Source: Dyadobacter sp. SG02 (lineage in GTDB: Bacteria > Bacteroidota > Bacteroidia > Cytophagales > Spirosomataceae). From it: DNA of 33,275 nt. The translations under genes were made by a program, and so were the position numbers. Under the pieces are notes generated by a model that had not been told where the DNA came from, searched no databases, and saw only the letters and a list, made by a program, of their open reading frames with translations. Where the stretch lies: positions 651,539 through 684,813 of the forward strand of contig NZ_FNYL01000003.1 in the NCBI RefSeq assembly GCF_900109045.1. The letters run 5' to 3'. Shown piece by piece: positions 7,128-16,513 of this stretch; within the stretch, counting starts at the first letter, position 1, and each line of letters begins with the position of its first letter.

Positions 7128-8423
7128 TTATTCTTCAATGTCGTATTGTTTGATCTTCCTGTATAACGTGCGCTCGGAAATGCCCAATGCATTGGCGGCG
7201 TATTTTCGCTTGTTGTTGTTCTTGCGGAGTGCCTTGATGATCATTTCCTTCTCCTTATCTTCCAGCGAAAGCGATTCTTCCTCGGCCGTCACGTGCGTAA
7301 CGTCTTCAATTTCGTCGCGCTCGTCGGAATAGCGATCGAGGTCCACGGTCCGGGGTTGAGGGGGTGTGAGCAGGCGCGCCGGTTCGATAGTCGGAGTGGT
7401 AATGATCGGCTCCGAATTGTTCAGCGAGCTGAACAGCTCCTGATGATCTTTCAGGATATCGCCGCCATACTTTTCGTTTTCAAGGACATTTCTGACGAGT
7501 TTTTTCAGTTCCGTCATATCACGCCGCATATCGAAAAGTACTTTATACAAAAGCTCCCTTTCGGAAAACGAAGTGCCATTGTCATCACCCGAACGCAACG
7601 GTACCAAGGCCTTCCGGCTCGAAGGCTGCACGGGGTTCAGGTAGTGGTTGAGCGTTTCAATGCTGATCGGCAGTTCCTTGTCGGTTTCCAGGATCGTAAT
7701 CTGTTCCGCAATGTTTTTAAGCTGACGGATATTACCCGGGAATGTATATTGTACCAAAAGGTCACGTGCTTCGCTATCGAGCCTTACCGGTTTGGTGCGG
7801 TACCGCTCGGAGAAGTCATTGGTAAACTTCCTGAAAAGCAGCAGGATATCTTCGCCCCGGTCGCGCAACGGAGGGACGTAAATGGGGACTGTATTTAACC
7901 GGTAATACAAATCTTCCCGGAACTTGCCATGATTTACCGCGTCGAGCAGATTGACATTCGTTGCAGCTACGACACGGACATTTGTCTTTAAAACTTTGGA
8001 CGAACCTACACGGATATATTCCCCGTTTTCCAGGACGCGGAGCAACCTCGCTTGCGTTCCAAGCGGCATTTCTCCCACCTCATCCAGGAAAATTGTCCCA
8101 CTGTTAGTCGTTTCGAAATAGCCTTTCCGGGCATCCAATGCGCCGGTAAATGCACCTTTCTCATGACCAAACAGCTCCGAATCGATGGTGCCTTCCGGGA
8201 TCGCGCCGCAGTTGATAGCGATAAACGGCCCATGTTTGCGGGCGCTTATGCTATGGATGATTTTAGAAAATGATTCTTTACCACTACCGCTTTCACCGGT
8301 GATCAAAACCGTCAGGTCGGTCGCCGCGACTTGCACGGCCACATTGATCGCGTGGTTCAGGCCCGACGAATTGCCGATGATCCCGAAGCGGTTTTTTATA
8401 GCTTGTATTTCCGATGAATCCAT
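7128..8423 (-). CDS. Sigma-54-dependent transcriptional activator (AAA+ and Fis HTH, no receiver)
   Basis: This 431-aa bacterial enhancer-binding protein opens promoters for RpoN-RNA polymerase by ATP hydrolysis. The AAA+ domain begins almost at the N-terminus: Walker A GESGSGKE (43-50), the sigma-54-contacting GAFTGA loop (90-95), Walker B IFLDE (111-115) and an arginine-finger region around [11 protein letters not shown] linker of about 100 residues, acidic in its C-terminal part, leads to a C-terminal Fis-type helix-turn-helix (about 390-428, [18 protein letters not shown]). There is no receiver, GAF or PAS domain, so activity must be set by abundance, a partner, or the linker, as in PspF-type activators. 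It sits between miaB (75 bp) and lptE. Its targets are unknown; the -24/-12-like element upstream of groES is one nearby candidate. Confidence 0.95.
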   Translation of the reverse strand: MDSSEIQAIKNRFGIIGNSSGLNHAINVAVQVAATDLTVLITGESGSGKESFSKIIHSISARKHGPFIAINCGAIPEGTIDSELFGHEKGAFTGALDARKGYFETTNSGTIFLDEVGEMPLGTQARLLRVLENGEYIRVGSSKVLKTNVRVVAATNVNLLDAVNHGKFREDLYYRLNTVPIYVPPLRDRGEDILLLFRKFTNDFSERYRTKPVRLDSEARDLLVQYTFPGNIRQLKNIAEQITILETDKELPISIETLNHYLNPVQPSSRKALVPLRSGDDNGTSFSERELLYKVLFDMRRDMTELKKLVRNVLENEKYGGDILKDHQELFSSLNNSEPIITTPTIEPARLLTPPQPRTVDLDRYSDERDEIEDVTHVTAEEESLSLEDKEKEMIIKALRKNNNKRKYAANALGISERTLYRKIKQYDIEE

Positions 8424-8498
8424 GAAATATCTGAGGGCTTCCGGCTGGCCGAAAGCCTTAGTTAATTGTCAAAACGGGTTTAAAGGCAGGATAATGCA

Positions 8499-9968
8499 TT
8501 AACCCAGAACCGGCTCGTGCTGCAACACGCGTCCGAGCAGGGTAGCGGCGTTGCAGTCGGTAATGAGCACGTCAACATATTGTCCTTTTTTATGATTTTC
8601 GCGTGGAAATACGACCATCTTGTTTTGGTCGCTCCGTCCACTGAAGTCCTCATCCGATTTTTTGGAGGGGCCTTCGATCAGCACTTTCTGAACGGTACCG
8701 AGCAGTCGCTGGTTACGTTCGAGCGAAATGCGCCGTTGTGTTTCGATAATCTCCGCGAGTCTTCTTTTCTTGACGTCTTCCGGAACGTCGTCTGCAAATT
8801 TCTTCGCCGCAAGGGTGCCTGGGCGTTCGGAATAGGTAAACATATAGCCGAAATCGAATCGGGCATATTCCATCAGCGACATCGAGTCGCGGTGTTCTTC
8901 TTCGGTTTCGGTGCAGAAACCGGCAATCATATCATGCGAGACGCCGCAATCTTCGCCCAGTATCCGCCGGATCGCGTCGATGCGGTCGATGTACCACTCG
9001 CGGGTATAGGTCCGGTTCATGATTTCCAGCACGCGGGTATTGCCGCTCTGGGCCGGTAAATGTATGTGATTGCAGATGTTGTCGTACTTTTTAATGGTAT
9101 GCAACACCTCGTCGGTAATGTCTTTGGGATGGGAAGTGCTGAAACGGACACGTAACTCCGGGCTGACTTTGGCCACCATTTCGAGCAGGTTCGCGAAGTT
9201 TACCAGACCTTGCCCCGAAACTTCATTGGCCGGATCACCGCCGGGCGTCCATTTATAGCTGTCCACATTCTGCCCGAGCAGTGTTACTTCGCGGTAACCG
9301 TCGTTGAAAAGATCGCCGGCTTCTTTGACGATCGAATATGGATCGCGACTGCGCTCGCGGCCCCGTGTGAACGGTACCACGCAGAAGCTGCACATATTGT
9401 CGCAACCCCGCATGATCGAAACGAATGCGGATACGCCATTGGAATTCAACCTGATAGGGGAGATGTCGGCATAAGTTTCTTCGCGGGAAAGGAACACGTT
9501 CACACCTTTCTGTCCTGTTCCCGCTTCTTCTACCAGTCGCGGAAGATCGCGGTAGGCATCGGGTCCGGTCACGATGTCAACCATCTTTTCCTCTTCCAGA
9601 AACTTCGTTTTAAGACGCTCAGCCATACAACCGAGCACCCCGATGAGTGTTCCCGGCCTGTTCTTCTTGATGAAATTGAGATGTTTAAGCCGGTTCCTTA
9701 CCTTTTGCTCCGCATTGTCGCGGATGGAGCAGGTGTTCAGAAATATCAGATCTGCATTATTGACGTCGGAGGTCGTCGCAAAACCGGCTTCGCGCATCAC
9801 CGAGGCTACGATCTCGCTGTCGGAGAAGTTCATCTGGCAGCCATAGCTTTCGATAAACAGCCTTTTCTTTCCTGAAATCGGTTCGTTTTCCGAAACCCGC
9901 ACTGTTTCACAGGCTTCCTTGTCCGCCTCTGTCAATATTTTTAGTGAATCTGCAATTCTATGCTCCAT
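8499..9968 (-). CDS. miaB: tRNA-2-methylthio-N6-dimethylallyladenosine synthase MiaB
   Basis: This 489-aa radical-SAM methylthiotransferase converts i6A37 to ms2i6A37 in tRNAs that read UNN codons. The N-terminal UPF0004 domain has its three cluster cysteines at 44 (YGCQMN), 80 (NTCSIR) and 114 (GCMAER). The radical-SAM triad is GCDNMCSFC (C189, C193, C196), followed by [10 protein letters not shown]. The C-terminus carries a TRAM RNA-binding domain (about 415-480). About 35 extra residues precede the first conserved block. It is the first gene of the minus-strand cluster and has a near-perfect Bacteroidota promoter 29-62 bp upstream. Confidence 0.97.
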   Translation of the reverse strand: MEHRIADSLKILTEADKEACETVRVSENEPISGKKRLFIESYGCQMNFSDSEIVASVMREAGFATTSDVNNADLIFLNTCSIRDNAEQKVRNRLKHLNFIKKNRPGTLIGVLGCMAERLKTKFLEEEKMVDIVTGPDAYRDLPRLVEEAGTGQKGVNVFLSREETYADISPIRLNSNGVSAFVSIMRGCDNMCSFCVVPFTRGRERSRDPYSIVKEAGDLFNDGYREVTLLGQNVDSYKWTPGGDPANEVSGQGLVNFANLLEMVAKVSPELRVRFSTSHPKDITDEVLHTIKKYDNICNHIHLPAQSGNTRVLEIMNRTYTREWYIDRIDAIRRILGEDCGVSHDMIAGFCTETEEEHRDSMSLMEYARFDFGYMFTYSERPGTLAAKKFADDVPEDVKKRRLAEIIETQRRISLERNQRLLGTVQKVLIEGPSKKSDEDFSGRSDQNKMVVFPRENHKKGQYVDVLITDCNAATLLGRVLQHEPVLG

Positions 9969-9996
9969 GAGAAGGAATTCTTAAACGCTCAAAGCG

Positions 9997-10030
9997 CAAA
10001 GATAGGAAAATTTGGAAGAAAACTGACAAA
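9997..10030 (-). promoter_or_regulatory. Promoter of the miaB cluster
   Basis: On the minus strand, TTTG (10030-10027), a 22-base spacer and TATCTTTG (10004-9997) match both boxes of the Bacteroidota housekeeping promoter exactly. Transcription would start near 9990, leaving a leader of about 22 nt before miaB. Confidence 0.75.
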
Positions 10031-10053
10031 CTGTCATATGTCCGCGACGGCGG
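10024..10053. other. Two small hairpins after tamL
   Basis: TGACA-AAC-TGTCA (10024-10036) and CCGC-GACG-GCGG (10042-10053) lie directly downstream of tamL. On the minus strand the second-read hairpin is followed by GTTTTCTTCC, so the pair could act as a weak terminator. The first overlaps the -33 box of the miaB promoter. Confidence 0.35.
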
Positions 10054-10061
10054 GATGACGA

Positions 10062-12542
10062 TCAGAACGGGTAGCCTACACCGAGGTTGATATTCAACGA
10101 ATTGGCCTCCGTGCGCCGGAAAAGGTGTTTTAATCTCAACTCGTCGAGCACAAAGCGCTCCAATGCAGGATCATACACTTTCACCCCGAAATCGAAGCGC
10201 AGGATGAAGAACGAAAGGTCATAGCGAATTCCGAAACCGGTACCGACAGCCATCTCGCGGAGGAGTTTGTCTGCCTTGAACTTCTGGTCGTCAGACGTAG
10301 CATTATCGCCCAATCGCCAGACATTTCCAGCGTCTATGAACAATGCATAGTTAATATCACCGAAAAATTTGGCCAGGAAGCCCCGCCATTCGAGGTTTCC
10401 TTCGAGGAGAAATTCACCCGGGGATTCAATAGACAGATTATTATAGGTGACAGGTTTGGCGGAGCCCGGCCCCAACCGCCGGGGCAGCCATGCGCGCACG
10501 CTATTGGAACCTCCCGCGAAGAAATACTTTTCGTACGGAGGTACTTTGTTATCACCGTAACTGTAAATGGCGCCCGTATTCACACGTGCGACGAGGGCCG
10601 ATTTCCTTCCCGACGGCCAGTAGCGCCGGTAATCGGCATTCCAGCGGATGTATTTGTAAAACTGTACTTCTTCCCCGGAATTCTTGTCCTTGCCCAGAAT
10701 ACCCCGGATCACGTCTTGCTGCCTGGGGAGAAAATTCAGGCTCGTTCCACCCGATTCCACTGCGATGCGGAAGTACTGCGCTTTTTTTTGCGGGCCTGCG
10801 AGAGAGTTGGTGTTGTAAACAAAACTTGCGTTCAGATCCGATACGAACGACCGGTTGAAGCTGTACAAAAGATTATTGCCCTGCAAGACGAGCGTATCGA
10901 GGAGCTCCTGGAAATCGTCGCGGATGTAAGTCGTGTTCAGGATGTTCAGATCGACGAGCGATACGTTGAAAAGCGTCCGGGGAGTAGGTTGCCAGGAATA
11001 GTTCGTGTTGATTTTGATGTTGGTACGTGTGTATTCGGGCCGGTTTACGTAGTTGTACCCCAGGCTTAGCTGCGTCCGGGGGTTATTGTTGGCCGTCTGC
11101 CTTTTAAACAAACTTTTCGGCGTAAGCAACCTGGGGAATGTCAGCGAAGCGGTTATACCGATTTCCTCGCTCTTGTAAATCTCCCTGTTTCCCACAAAAT
11201 TCGGCACGAGCTCGATTCCACCCCGGATATTGGTTTCAAAGTTTTCCATGCCATTGAACACATTCCGGATCTTGTACGACAAGTTGGCAAATGGGCCGGG
11301 TGTACCTTGCAGCTGGATTACATTGAGGCCGAGGTCGGTCGAAATCTGGTATTTATCTAATGGTATTGCTTTGAAATAACTGTTAATACCCCGCCCGGTC
11401 GAGTCAAGGGTGTAGTTGTAATTGACGAAACGGAACTGGTCGGTGAGCGATAATTGCTGCTGGGTGTCGCGTTCTTTTTTCTGGCTGTACCAGGTTTGGG
11501 GACGAACCTGCATTTTGGAATCGAGCACTTTCCGGGAGAATTTTTTATCCGAAAACACATATTTAATGCCTTCGAAGACGCTGGTATCCTTCCGGAAAAT
11601 CGAATCCGGCACACCGGACGGCGGGAGTACTTCAAAATTGACCGAATTAACGGAATAGCGCTTGTTGGCCGGTGTTGGCATATCCACTTTGACCCGCACG
11701 TCCACGGATTTGAAAAGACTATCGGTAGGCCGGTTCGTGATCGTATCGTTCACAATGTAACTGATATTCTGGCGCGAAAAGCCCATGTAACCCTCATTCC
11801 GGAGCAGTGTTTCGATGCGTACGCGTTCTTCCTCGAATGCGTCGCCATCGTAGCGCTTGCGGGGTGTTAATGCGGCGTTTTTCGAATCGACTTTGATGAG
11901 ACTGTCGGCCAGTCCGTCACTGATCTGGTAGTGGATGTCGCGGATCATTGTCGCCCTATTCTCCGTCACAAGGTAATTCACGCGGATCCTTTTGAAAATC
12001 GTGTCAGGGTCGAACGCTACTTTTGCATCGAAAAAGCCGTTGTTATACAGGTACTTCTGCATTTTCTCTGCATTCTGCACCACATCTGCCTGACTGTAAT
12101 ATACCGGTGCTTCGCCCAGTACCCGCATCCAGAAGTTTCCCTGCGTAGCGCGCAGCTGTGCTTTTTCCAGCTTTTTGGCATACCTGGTGTTGATTCTTTC
12201 AAGCTTTCGGGGAGAATCTGTGTGTTCCTGGGATTCTTTCTGGTAATTTTGCGTCACCTCGATCACCTTGCGCTGCTTTTCCTCGCGATTGTAAAACAGC
12301 TCGCCGAAGCGGTAAAGGCCGACATAAGGGAAGATTGGGAAGCCTAGCAGCCGCCGGTTGGGTTTCTGCGGGATCAATGCTTCCAGTTCCGAATCGCTGA
12401 TCACACGATTTCCCTTGATGGAAGAGTTGCCGAGTAAATAGCCTTTGGAAGTGGGTTTGGGTGCGCAGGAAAACAGTCCCGTGAGAACCAGGAAAATCAA
12501 CCAGCCGTATATTGTCCTACAATTAATATTCAATGTTGTCAA
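10062..12542 (-). CDS. tamL: TamL-like BamA/TamA-family outer-membrane lipoprotein
   Basis: This is an Omp85-superfamily protein of about 826 aa. In Bacteroidota, TamL is the lipidated counterpart of TamA and, with TamB, supports outer-membrane biogenesis. The leader ends in LFSC (C26 in this frame), a lipoprotein signal. POTRA-like repeats follow (about 40-400) and a C-terminal beta-barrel. The barrel contains the GGSNSVRAW motif typical of Omp85 barrels and ends in NINLGVGYPF with a terminal aromatic residue. There is no ATG in the start region. Translation must begin at TTG 12542 or, giving MNINCRTIYGW, at TTG 12533. Both overlap the first codons of the divergent methyltransferase gene. 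A TATACTTG box inside that gene (12560-12553) could be its -7 element. Confidence 0.9.
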   Translation of the reverse strand: MTTLNINCRTIYGWLIFLVLTGLFSCAPKPTSKGYLLGNSSIKGNRVISDSELEALIPQKPNRRLLGFPIFPYVGLYRFGELFYNREEKQRKVIEVTQNYQKESQEHTDSPRKLERINTRYAKKLEKAQLRATQGNFWMRVLGEAPVYYSQADVVQNAEKMQKYLYNNGFFDAKVAFDPDTIFKRIRVNYLVTENRATMIRDIHYQISDGLADSLIKVDSKNAALTPRKRYDGDAFEEERVRIETLLRNEGYMGFSRQNISYIVNDTITNRPTDSLFKSVDVRVKVDMPTPANKRYSVNSVNFEVLPPSGVPDSIFRKDTSVFEGIKYVFSDKKFSRKVLDSKMQVRPQTWYSQKKERDTQQQLSLTDQFRFVNYNYTLDSTGRGINSYFKAIPLDKYQISTDLGLNVIQLQGTPGPFANLSYKIRNVFNGMENFETNIRGGIELVPNFVGNREIYKSEEIGITASLTFPRLLTPKSLFKRQTANNNPRTQLSLGYNYVNRPEYTRTNIKINTNYSWQPTPRTLFNVSLVDLNILNTTYIRDDFQELLDTLVLQGNNLLYSFNRSFVSDLNASFVYNTNSLAGPQKKAQYFRIAVESGGTSLNFLPRQQDVIRGILGKDKNSGEEVQFYKYIRWNADYRRYWPSGRKSALVARVNTGAIYSYGDNKVPPYEKYFFAGGSNSVRAWLPRRLGPGSAKPVTYNNLSIESPGEFLLEGNLEWRGFLAKFFGDINYALFIDAGNVWRLGDNATSDDQKFKADKLLREMAVGTGFGIRYDLSFFILRFDFGVKVYDPALERFVLDELRLKHLFRRTEANSLNINLGVGYPF

Positions 12543-13294
12543 AAAATCGTATCAAGTATATTAACTCTCTTAAAATCAAGAAGTACCGGCAGCTTCACGA
12601 GGCTTTCGTGGTGGAGGGTGCCAAAAGTGTACTGGAATTGCTGGATTCTGACTTTGAAATTGAGTTTGTACTGGTAACAAAGGAATTTCAGCAAAAATAC
12701 TCAAGTATTTTAACCCGCCATAACCCGGCCCTCGAAACGGTTACTGCGCAGGAGCTGGAAGGGCTGGGATCGTTTCAGACCAATGATTCATGCCTCGCTG
12801 TCGCTAAAACGAAGGAAAATGCGTTCTTGTCTCCCGCACCGCGTGAATATATGCTTATGCTCGACGACGTGCGCGACCCGGGTAACCTGGGCACCATTAT
12901 CCGCGTTGCCGACTGGTATGGCATTACCAAAATCGTATGTTCCCGCGATACGACCGACATTTACAATCCCAAAGTCATCGCCGCCGCCAAAGGCTCTTTT
13001 ACGCGTGTAAATCTCTACTACACCGATTTGATCCAATATTTTGAACAAATAAAGGGCATACGGCAACAAGTGATAGGTGCATTCCTGGGAGGTAGTTCAC
13101 TGTACGAATTCGAATACCCTCAGCATGGCGGCATTATTGTAATGGGCAACGAATCCAACGGTATCAGCGAGCAGGTGGGCCAATTTGTGACCGACAAAAT
13201 CATGATACCGCGCTTTGGAGAGGCCGAATCACTCAATGTCGGTATTGCAACCGCCGTGATGCTGGATAATATGCGGAGGCAAGTGCCGCTTTGA
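12533..13294 (+). CDS. TrmH/SpoU-family RNA 2'-O-methyltransferase
   Basis: This 253-aa SPOUT-class methyltransferase is predicted to add 2'-O-methyl groups to rRNA or tRNA using SAM. The N-terminus MLSKNRIKYINSLKIKKYR is the characteristic substrate-binding opening of this family and fixes the start. Motif 1 is DDVRDPGNLGTIIR (111-124). Motifs 2 and 3, forming the trefoil-knot SAM site, are VMGNESNGIS (about 204-213) and IPRFGEAESLNVGIATAV (about 223-240). The exact target nucleotide cannot be deduced. The gene is divergent from tamL with overlapping start codons, so its promoter must lie inside tamL or its mRNA is nearly leaderless. It converges on the transporter gene with a 4-bp gap. Confidence 0.93.
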   Translation: MLSKNRIKYINSLKIKKYRQLHEAFVVEGAKSVLELLDSDFEIEFVLVTKEFQQKYSSILTRHNPALETVTAQELEGLGSFQTNDSCLAVAKTKENAFLSPAPREYMLMLDDVRDPGNLGTIIRVADWYGITKIVCSRDTTDIYNPKVIAAAKGSFTRVNLYYTDLIQYFEQIKGIRQQVIGAFLGGSSLYEFEYPQHGGIIVMGNESNGISEQVGQFVTDKIMIPRFGEAESLNVGIATAVMLDNMRRQVPL

Positions 13295-13298
13295 GTCG

Positions 13299-14087
13299 CT
13301 ACTCGTGCGCGGCGTGATGCGAAAGCTCCTCCGCGTACTCCTTACCGAGGTAATTGTCGATAAAATAATGGGCTATGTACAAAAGCGGTGTCAACAGGAT
13401 CGCGACCACGCCTTTATACAGGTAATTGATGGTTCCCACCGAAAAGACGAGTTTCAAATCCCAATTCCCGAAAACATAAAACGCAATCCCGATCACTACG
13501 AAGCTGTCGATCAGCTGTGAAAACATGGTCGAGCCTGTTGCGCGGAGCCAGATGTACCGGCCACCGGTTTTTCTGCGGAGCCACGAAAATACGAGGATAT
13601 CCAGCAACTGACCGAGCAAAAAGGCCGTGATCGACCCGATCATAATACCCAGTCCCTGGTTGAAGATCTTGGAGAATGCGTCGTTGATATTGAATGTGTT
13701 ACCGTGGCTGTCGGTATTATTGAGATCGAGCCAGAACTGCGCGGGAGGAAGCTGGGTGGCTACGTAGATGATCATAAACGTGTAGACGATCAGCGCCGAC
13801 GTGACATAGGAAATCCTTTTGACGCCCTTGCGACCGAAATACTCATTAATAATGTCGGAAGTGATAAACACCACGGGCCAACTGATCACCCCCGCCGTCA
13901 TATTGAAGTCGAGCTTCTGGCCGCCGATCGGTAACTGGGCCGGTGCGATGCCCAAAAGGGTCTCCACTGAAAATATTTTACCGCCGATAATCTCCGCGAT
14001 AAGCGCGTTGGTGAGAAAGATACCGCAAAGGAGGAGGAACAGCCGTTGGCGTTTGGCCTCCTGAATGGTTCTGTCGGGTATGGTCAT
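13299..14087 (-). CDS. Queuosine precursor transporter (YhhQ/VUT family)
   Basis: This 262-aa inner-membrane protein with about six hydrophobic segments matches the vitamin-uptake-transporter / YhhQ family, whose E. coli member imports the queuosine precursors preQ0 and preQ1. Typical stretches are LTNALIAEIIGGKIF (24-38), FNMTAGVISWPVVFITSDIINEYFG and, near the middle, FLLGQLLDILVFSWLRRKTGG, followed by STMFSQLIDSFVV. It lies 45 bp downstream of the AlaA-like gene on the same strand and is probably co-transcribed with it. The C-terminal tail ends in a His-rich HHAAHE. Substrate assignment is from family resemblance. Its position next to RNA-modification genes (the methyltransferase, and miaB nearby) is suggestive but not proof. 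Confidence 0.9.
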   Translation of the reverse strand: MTIPDRTIQEAKRQRLFLLLCGIFLTNALIAEIIGGKIFSVETLLGIAPAQLPIGGQKLDFNMTAGVISWPVVFITSDIINEYFGRKGVKRISYVTSALIVYTFMIIYVATQLPPAQFWLDLNNTDSHGNTFNINDAFSKIFNQGLGIMIGSITAFLLGQLLDILVFSWLRRKTGGRYIWLRATGSTMFSQLIDSFVVIGIAFYVFGNWDLKLVFSVGTINYLYKGVVAILLTPLLYIAHYFIDNYLGKEYAEELSHHAAHE

Positions 14088-14132
14088 CGGGCGATAGGTA
14101 CTTTCAGTGGAGGTATAGGTTTAAAATTTTCG

Positions 14133-15377
14133 TCAGGCAATGACATCTTCAACTGTCCGCGTCGACATAATGCGGCGATTGGTCAGGAAGAATTCCAGCT
14201 TGTCCATCGCCTGGTTCAGCTCGTCGACGGTAGGCAGGAACACAATCCGGAAATGCGGGTCCAGATGATAGTTGAATCCGGTTCCGGCTACCACCAGTAC
14301 TTTCTGGTCTGCCAGCAGCTCGTATACAAACTGGTCGTCCGCCTTGAAACCGAATTTTTTCAGGTCGATTTTAGGGAAAACGTACAATGAGCCTTTCGGT
14401 TTCACGCAGGTAATGCCGGGAATCGACGTCAGTCTGTCGTAAACAAGGTTCATCTGCTTATACAACCGACCCGTCGGTACCACATGCTCCTTGATACTCT
14501 GGTAACCGCCCAATGCGGTCTGGATCGCGTATTGCGTAGGTACGTTCGCGCACAAGCGCATGCTCGCGAGCAGGAGCAGGCCTTCCGCGTAGGATTTGGC
14601 TTTCTGTTTCGCGCCGCTGAGGATCATCCATCCACCACGGAAACCGGCCGAGCGATAGTTTTTCGACAACCCGCCGTAAGACACGCAAAGGGTGTCGGTG
14701 ACAAATGAGCCCATGGGATAATGCGCCGCTCCGTCGTAAAGGATCTTGTCATAAATCTCGTCCGAGAAGATGATCAGTCCATGCTCTTCGGCAATGCGGG
14801 CGATGCGTGCCAGTACTTCCTTATCGTAAACCGCGCCGGTCGGGTTGTTGGGATTAATAATTACAATCCCTTTGGTACGTGAAGTGATTTTCTTTTCGAG
14901 ATCGTCCAGATCGGGGTTCCAATCAGCTTCTTCATCGCACACATAATGTACCGGCGTGCCGCCGCTGAGCGAGATCGCCGCTGTCCAGAGCGGATAGTCG
15001 GGAGAGGGTACCAGTACTTCGTCGCCGGGGTTGAGCAATGCCTGCATCGAGAGCAGGATCAGCTCGCTGACGCCATTTCCGATAAAAATATCATTGATTT
15101 CAACATCTTGAATACCAATTGTTTGTGTGTAGTGCATGATCGCCTTGCGCGCCGCGAACAAGCCACGAGAATCCGAGTAGCCTTGCGCATTGCGGATGTT
15201 CATGATAATGTCGTGGACGATCTCGTCGGGCGAATCGAAACCGAACGGTGCGGGGTTACCGATGTTCAGGTTATGGATTTTGTAGCCCTGACTTTCAAGC
15301 TCTAACGCTTTTTGGTAGGTAGCACCGCGGATCTCGTATTTCAGATGATTCAGGCGGTCGCTTTTTAGAAATTCCAT
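14133..15377 (-). CDS. AlaA-like PLP-dependent aminotransferase
   Basis: This 414-aa fold-type I aminotransferase resembles AlaA, the glutamate-pyruvate (alanine) transaminase, in the subgroup with aspartate aminotransferases. The start MEFLKSDRLNHLKYEIRG is typical of AlaA proteins. Visible PLP-site features are NPNNPTG (175-181), SDEIYDKILYDG (205-216) and the Schiff-base lysine K239 in SYGGLSKNYRSAGFRGGW. Arg246 in the same block belongs to the conserved binding set, and FRIVFLP near the C-terminus supplies the substrate-carboxylate arginine. Length is normal. A promoter-like TAACTTTG lies just upstream, and the transporter gene follows 45 bp downstream. Confidence 0.92.
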   Translation of the reverse strand: MEFLKSDRLNHLKYEIRGATYQKALELESQGYKIHNLNIGNPAPFGFDSPDEIVHDIIMNIRNAQGYSDSRGLFAARKAIMHYTQTIGIQDVEINDIFIGNGVSELILLSMQALLNPGDEVLVPSPDYPLWTAAISLSGGTPVHYVCDEEADWNPDLDDLEKKITSRTKGIVIINPNNPTGAVYDKEVLARIARIAEEHGLIIFSDEIYDKILYDGAAHYPMGSFVTDTLCVSYGGLSKNYRSAGFRGGWMILSGAKQKAKSYAEGLLLLASMRLCANVPTQYAIQTALGGYQSIKEHVVPTGRLYKQMNLVYDRLTSIPGITCVKPKGSLYVFPKIDLKKFGFKADDQFVYELLADQKVLVVAGTGFNYHLDPHFRIVFLPTVDELNQAMDKLEFFLTNRRIMSTRTVEDVIA

Positions 15378-15400
15378 TTTTTCAAGAGTTGGATAACCCT

Positions 15401-15436
15401 CAAAGTTAAAGAAAATCGAATGACGTACGATACAAG
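15401..15436 (-). promoter_or_regulatory. Promoter of the AlaA-like gene
   Basis: On the minus strand, TAACTTTG (15408-15401) matches the Bacteroidota -7 box exactly. CTTG lies 24 bases upstream (15436-15433) as an imperfect -33 box with a slightly long spacer. The leader would be about 17 nt. Confidence 0.55.
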
Positions 15437-15472
15437 GGCATTGTTTTGAATGCTTTGTGTGGATTTTTCACG

Positions 15473-15508
15473 AAAAAAAAGTTCAGCCACGTGATTCGCG
15501 CGGCTGAA
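15473..15508 (-). terminator. Terminator of Sus operon A
   Basis: A 7-bp stem (TTCAGCC at 15482-15488, GGCTGAA at 15502-15508) is followed on the minus strand by C and then eight T residues (A-run at 15473-15480). It lies about 26 bases after the stop of the DUF1735 lipoprotein and insulates the AlaA-like gene, which is on the same strand. Confidence 0.85.
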
Positions 15509-15533
15509 AATGTACTATTGGGAAACTTGTAAT

Positions 15534-16505
15534 TTATCTTGAGCGTAAGAATTTCCATTCTTCCTCCCACGTGGTGCGGATGTGCGGAGGAGCGGTAACT
15601 ACGCTGGGCTGTAACATCCAATAGCTGACTTTAATGGTTTTAGAAGCGGCGTCGTAGGTATTAATTCCTTTCGGATTAAGCTGTGCTGAACGCGTATTGG
15701 AGGCAGGTTGACCGTAAAAATTCTTGACGCTTATGATCTTGTTCGTTGCCGGATCGAATTCGACGATGGGCGAAAAACTCCCATAACCGCTGATTCCTGT
15801 TCCAGTCCAGAACGGTACATACGCGGCACCACCCCAGTTGATGTGGTCGGTAAGTACGCATTCTGTTGCCGAAATTGTCTCAAGCGTGTATTCTGTTTTC
15901 TTGCCTGCGGTGTACAGGCCTGTGAATGCGGCGTTCGTAGCGTCAGACATACTGCCGGTTGCACTGTACACGCCGTCATATTTGTTTTTCGCATTCACGT
16001 TCAACAGGATTGTTCCGAAGTTGCCACTGATAATACCCGTCGAAGCAGACTGAATCTGAACCGGAAGCACATATTTTTTACTGAAATCGAATGCATTACT
16101 TTTAAATTTCAGCTTGGCGATCGCAGTTCTTTGCCCTCTTGGTATCACAACGGACGGCACCAATGTGTAAAGTTTTGCATCGATAAGGTTGTATGCTTTA
16201 TGTTGCTCCGCATTGTACTGGTTCAGTGCTGCTGTGTCGATGCCCAAAACCACGGTAATGTCCTCAGGAGCTACTTGCGCGCCGGAATAACTGATTGTAA
16301 TCGGATACTCATTCTCATCGGCCAGGTCGAAAGCTTTCGTGTATAAGGCATATTTGCTTCCGGATGGCGATACAAAGCTGGACGGGTTCTTGAATTCGAT
16401 GACGTTGACTGACTTTTCGGGATCGAGTGTCATTTCGTCTTTAAGGCAGGATATATGCGTGCTGAAAAGGAGGATCAGCATGAGCCATTGCATTACTGTT
16501 TTCAT
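15534..16505 (-). CDS. DUF1735-type surface lipoprotein of Sus operon A
   Basis: This 323-aa lipoprotein has a hydrophobic leader ending at C20 (HISC), followed by LKDEMTLDPEKSVNVIEFKNP. That opening is typical of DUF1735-containing lipoproteins found with SusC/SusD pairs. The first half (about 40-170) is an immunoglobulin-like beta-sandwich region (PITISYSGAQVAPEDITVVL). The second half (about 175-323, starting YDGVYSATGSMSD) looks like a lipocalin-like beta barrel that often follows DUF1735. The family is thought to serve as accessory surface substrate-binding proteins, analogous to SusE/SusF. No enzyme motif is visible. It follows the susD gene by 8 bp and is the last gene of the operon. 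The substrate is unknown. Confidence 0.85.
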   Translation of the reverse strand: MKTVMQWLMLILLFSTHISCLKDEMTLDPEKSVNVIEFKNPSSFVSPSGSKYALYTKAFDLADENEYPITISYSGAQVAPEDITVVLGIDTAALNQYNAEQHKAYNLIDAKLYTLVPSVVIPRGQRTAIAKLKFKSNAFDFSKKYVLPVQIQSASTGIISGNFGTILLNVNAKNKYDGVYSATGSMSDATNAAFTGLYTAGKKTEYTLETISATECVLTDHINWGGAAYVPFWTGTGISGYGSFSPIVEFDPATNKIISVKNFYGQPASNTRSAQLNPKGINTYDAASKTIKVSYWMLQPSVVTAPPHIRTTWEEEWKFLRSR

Positions 16506-16513
16506 ACGGATGA

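Noticed and set aside
9210..9875. 221-codon ORF antisense to miaB
   Set aside because: It lies opposite the conserved miaB core, with no start context or family resemblance.
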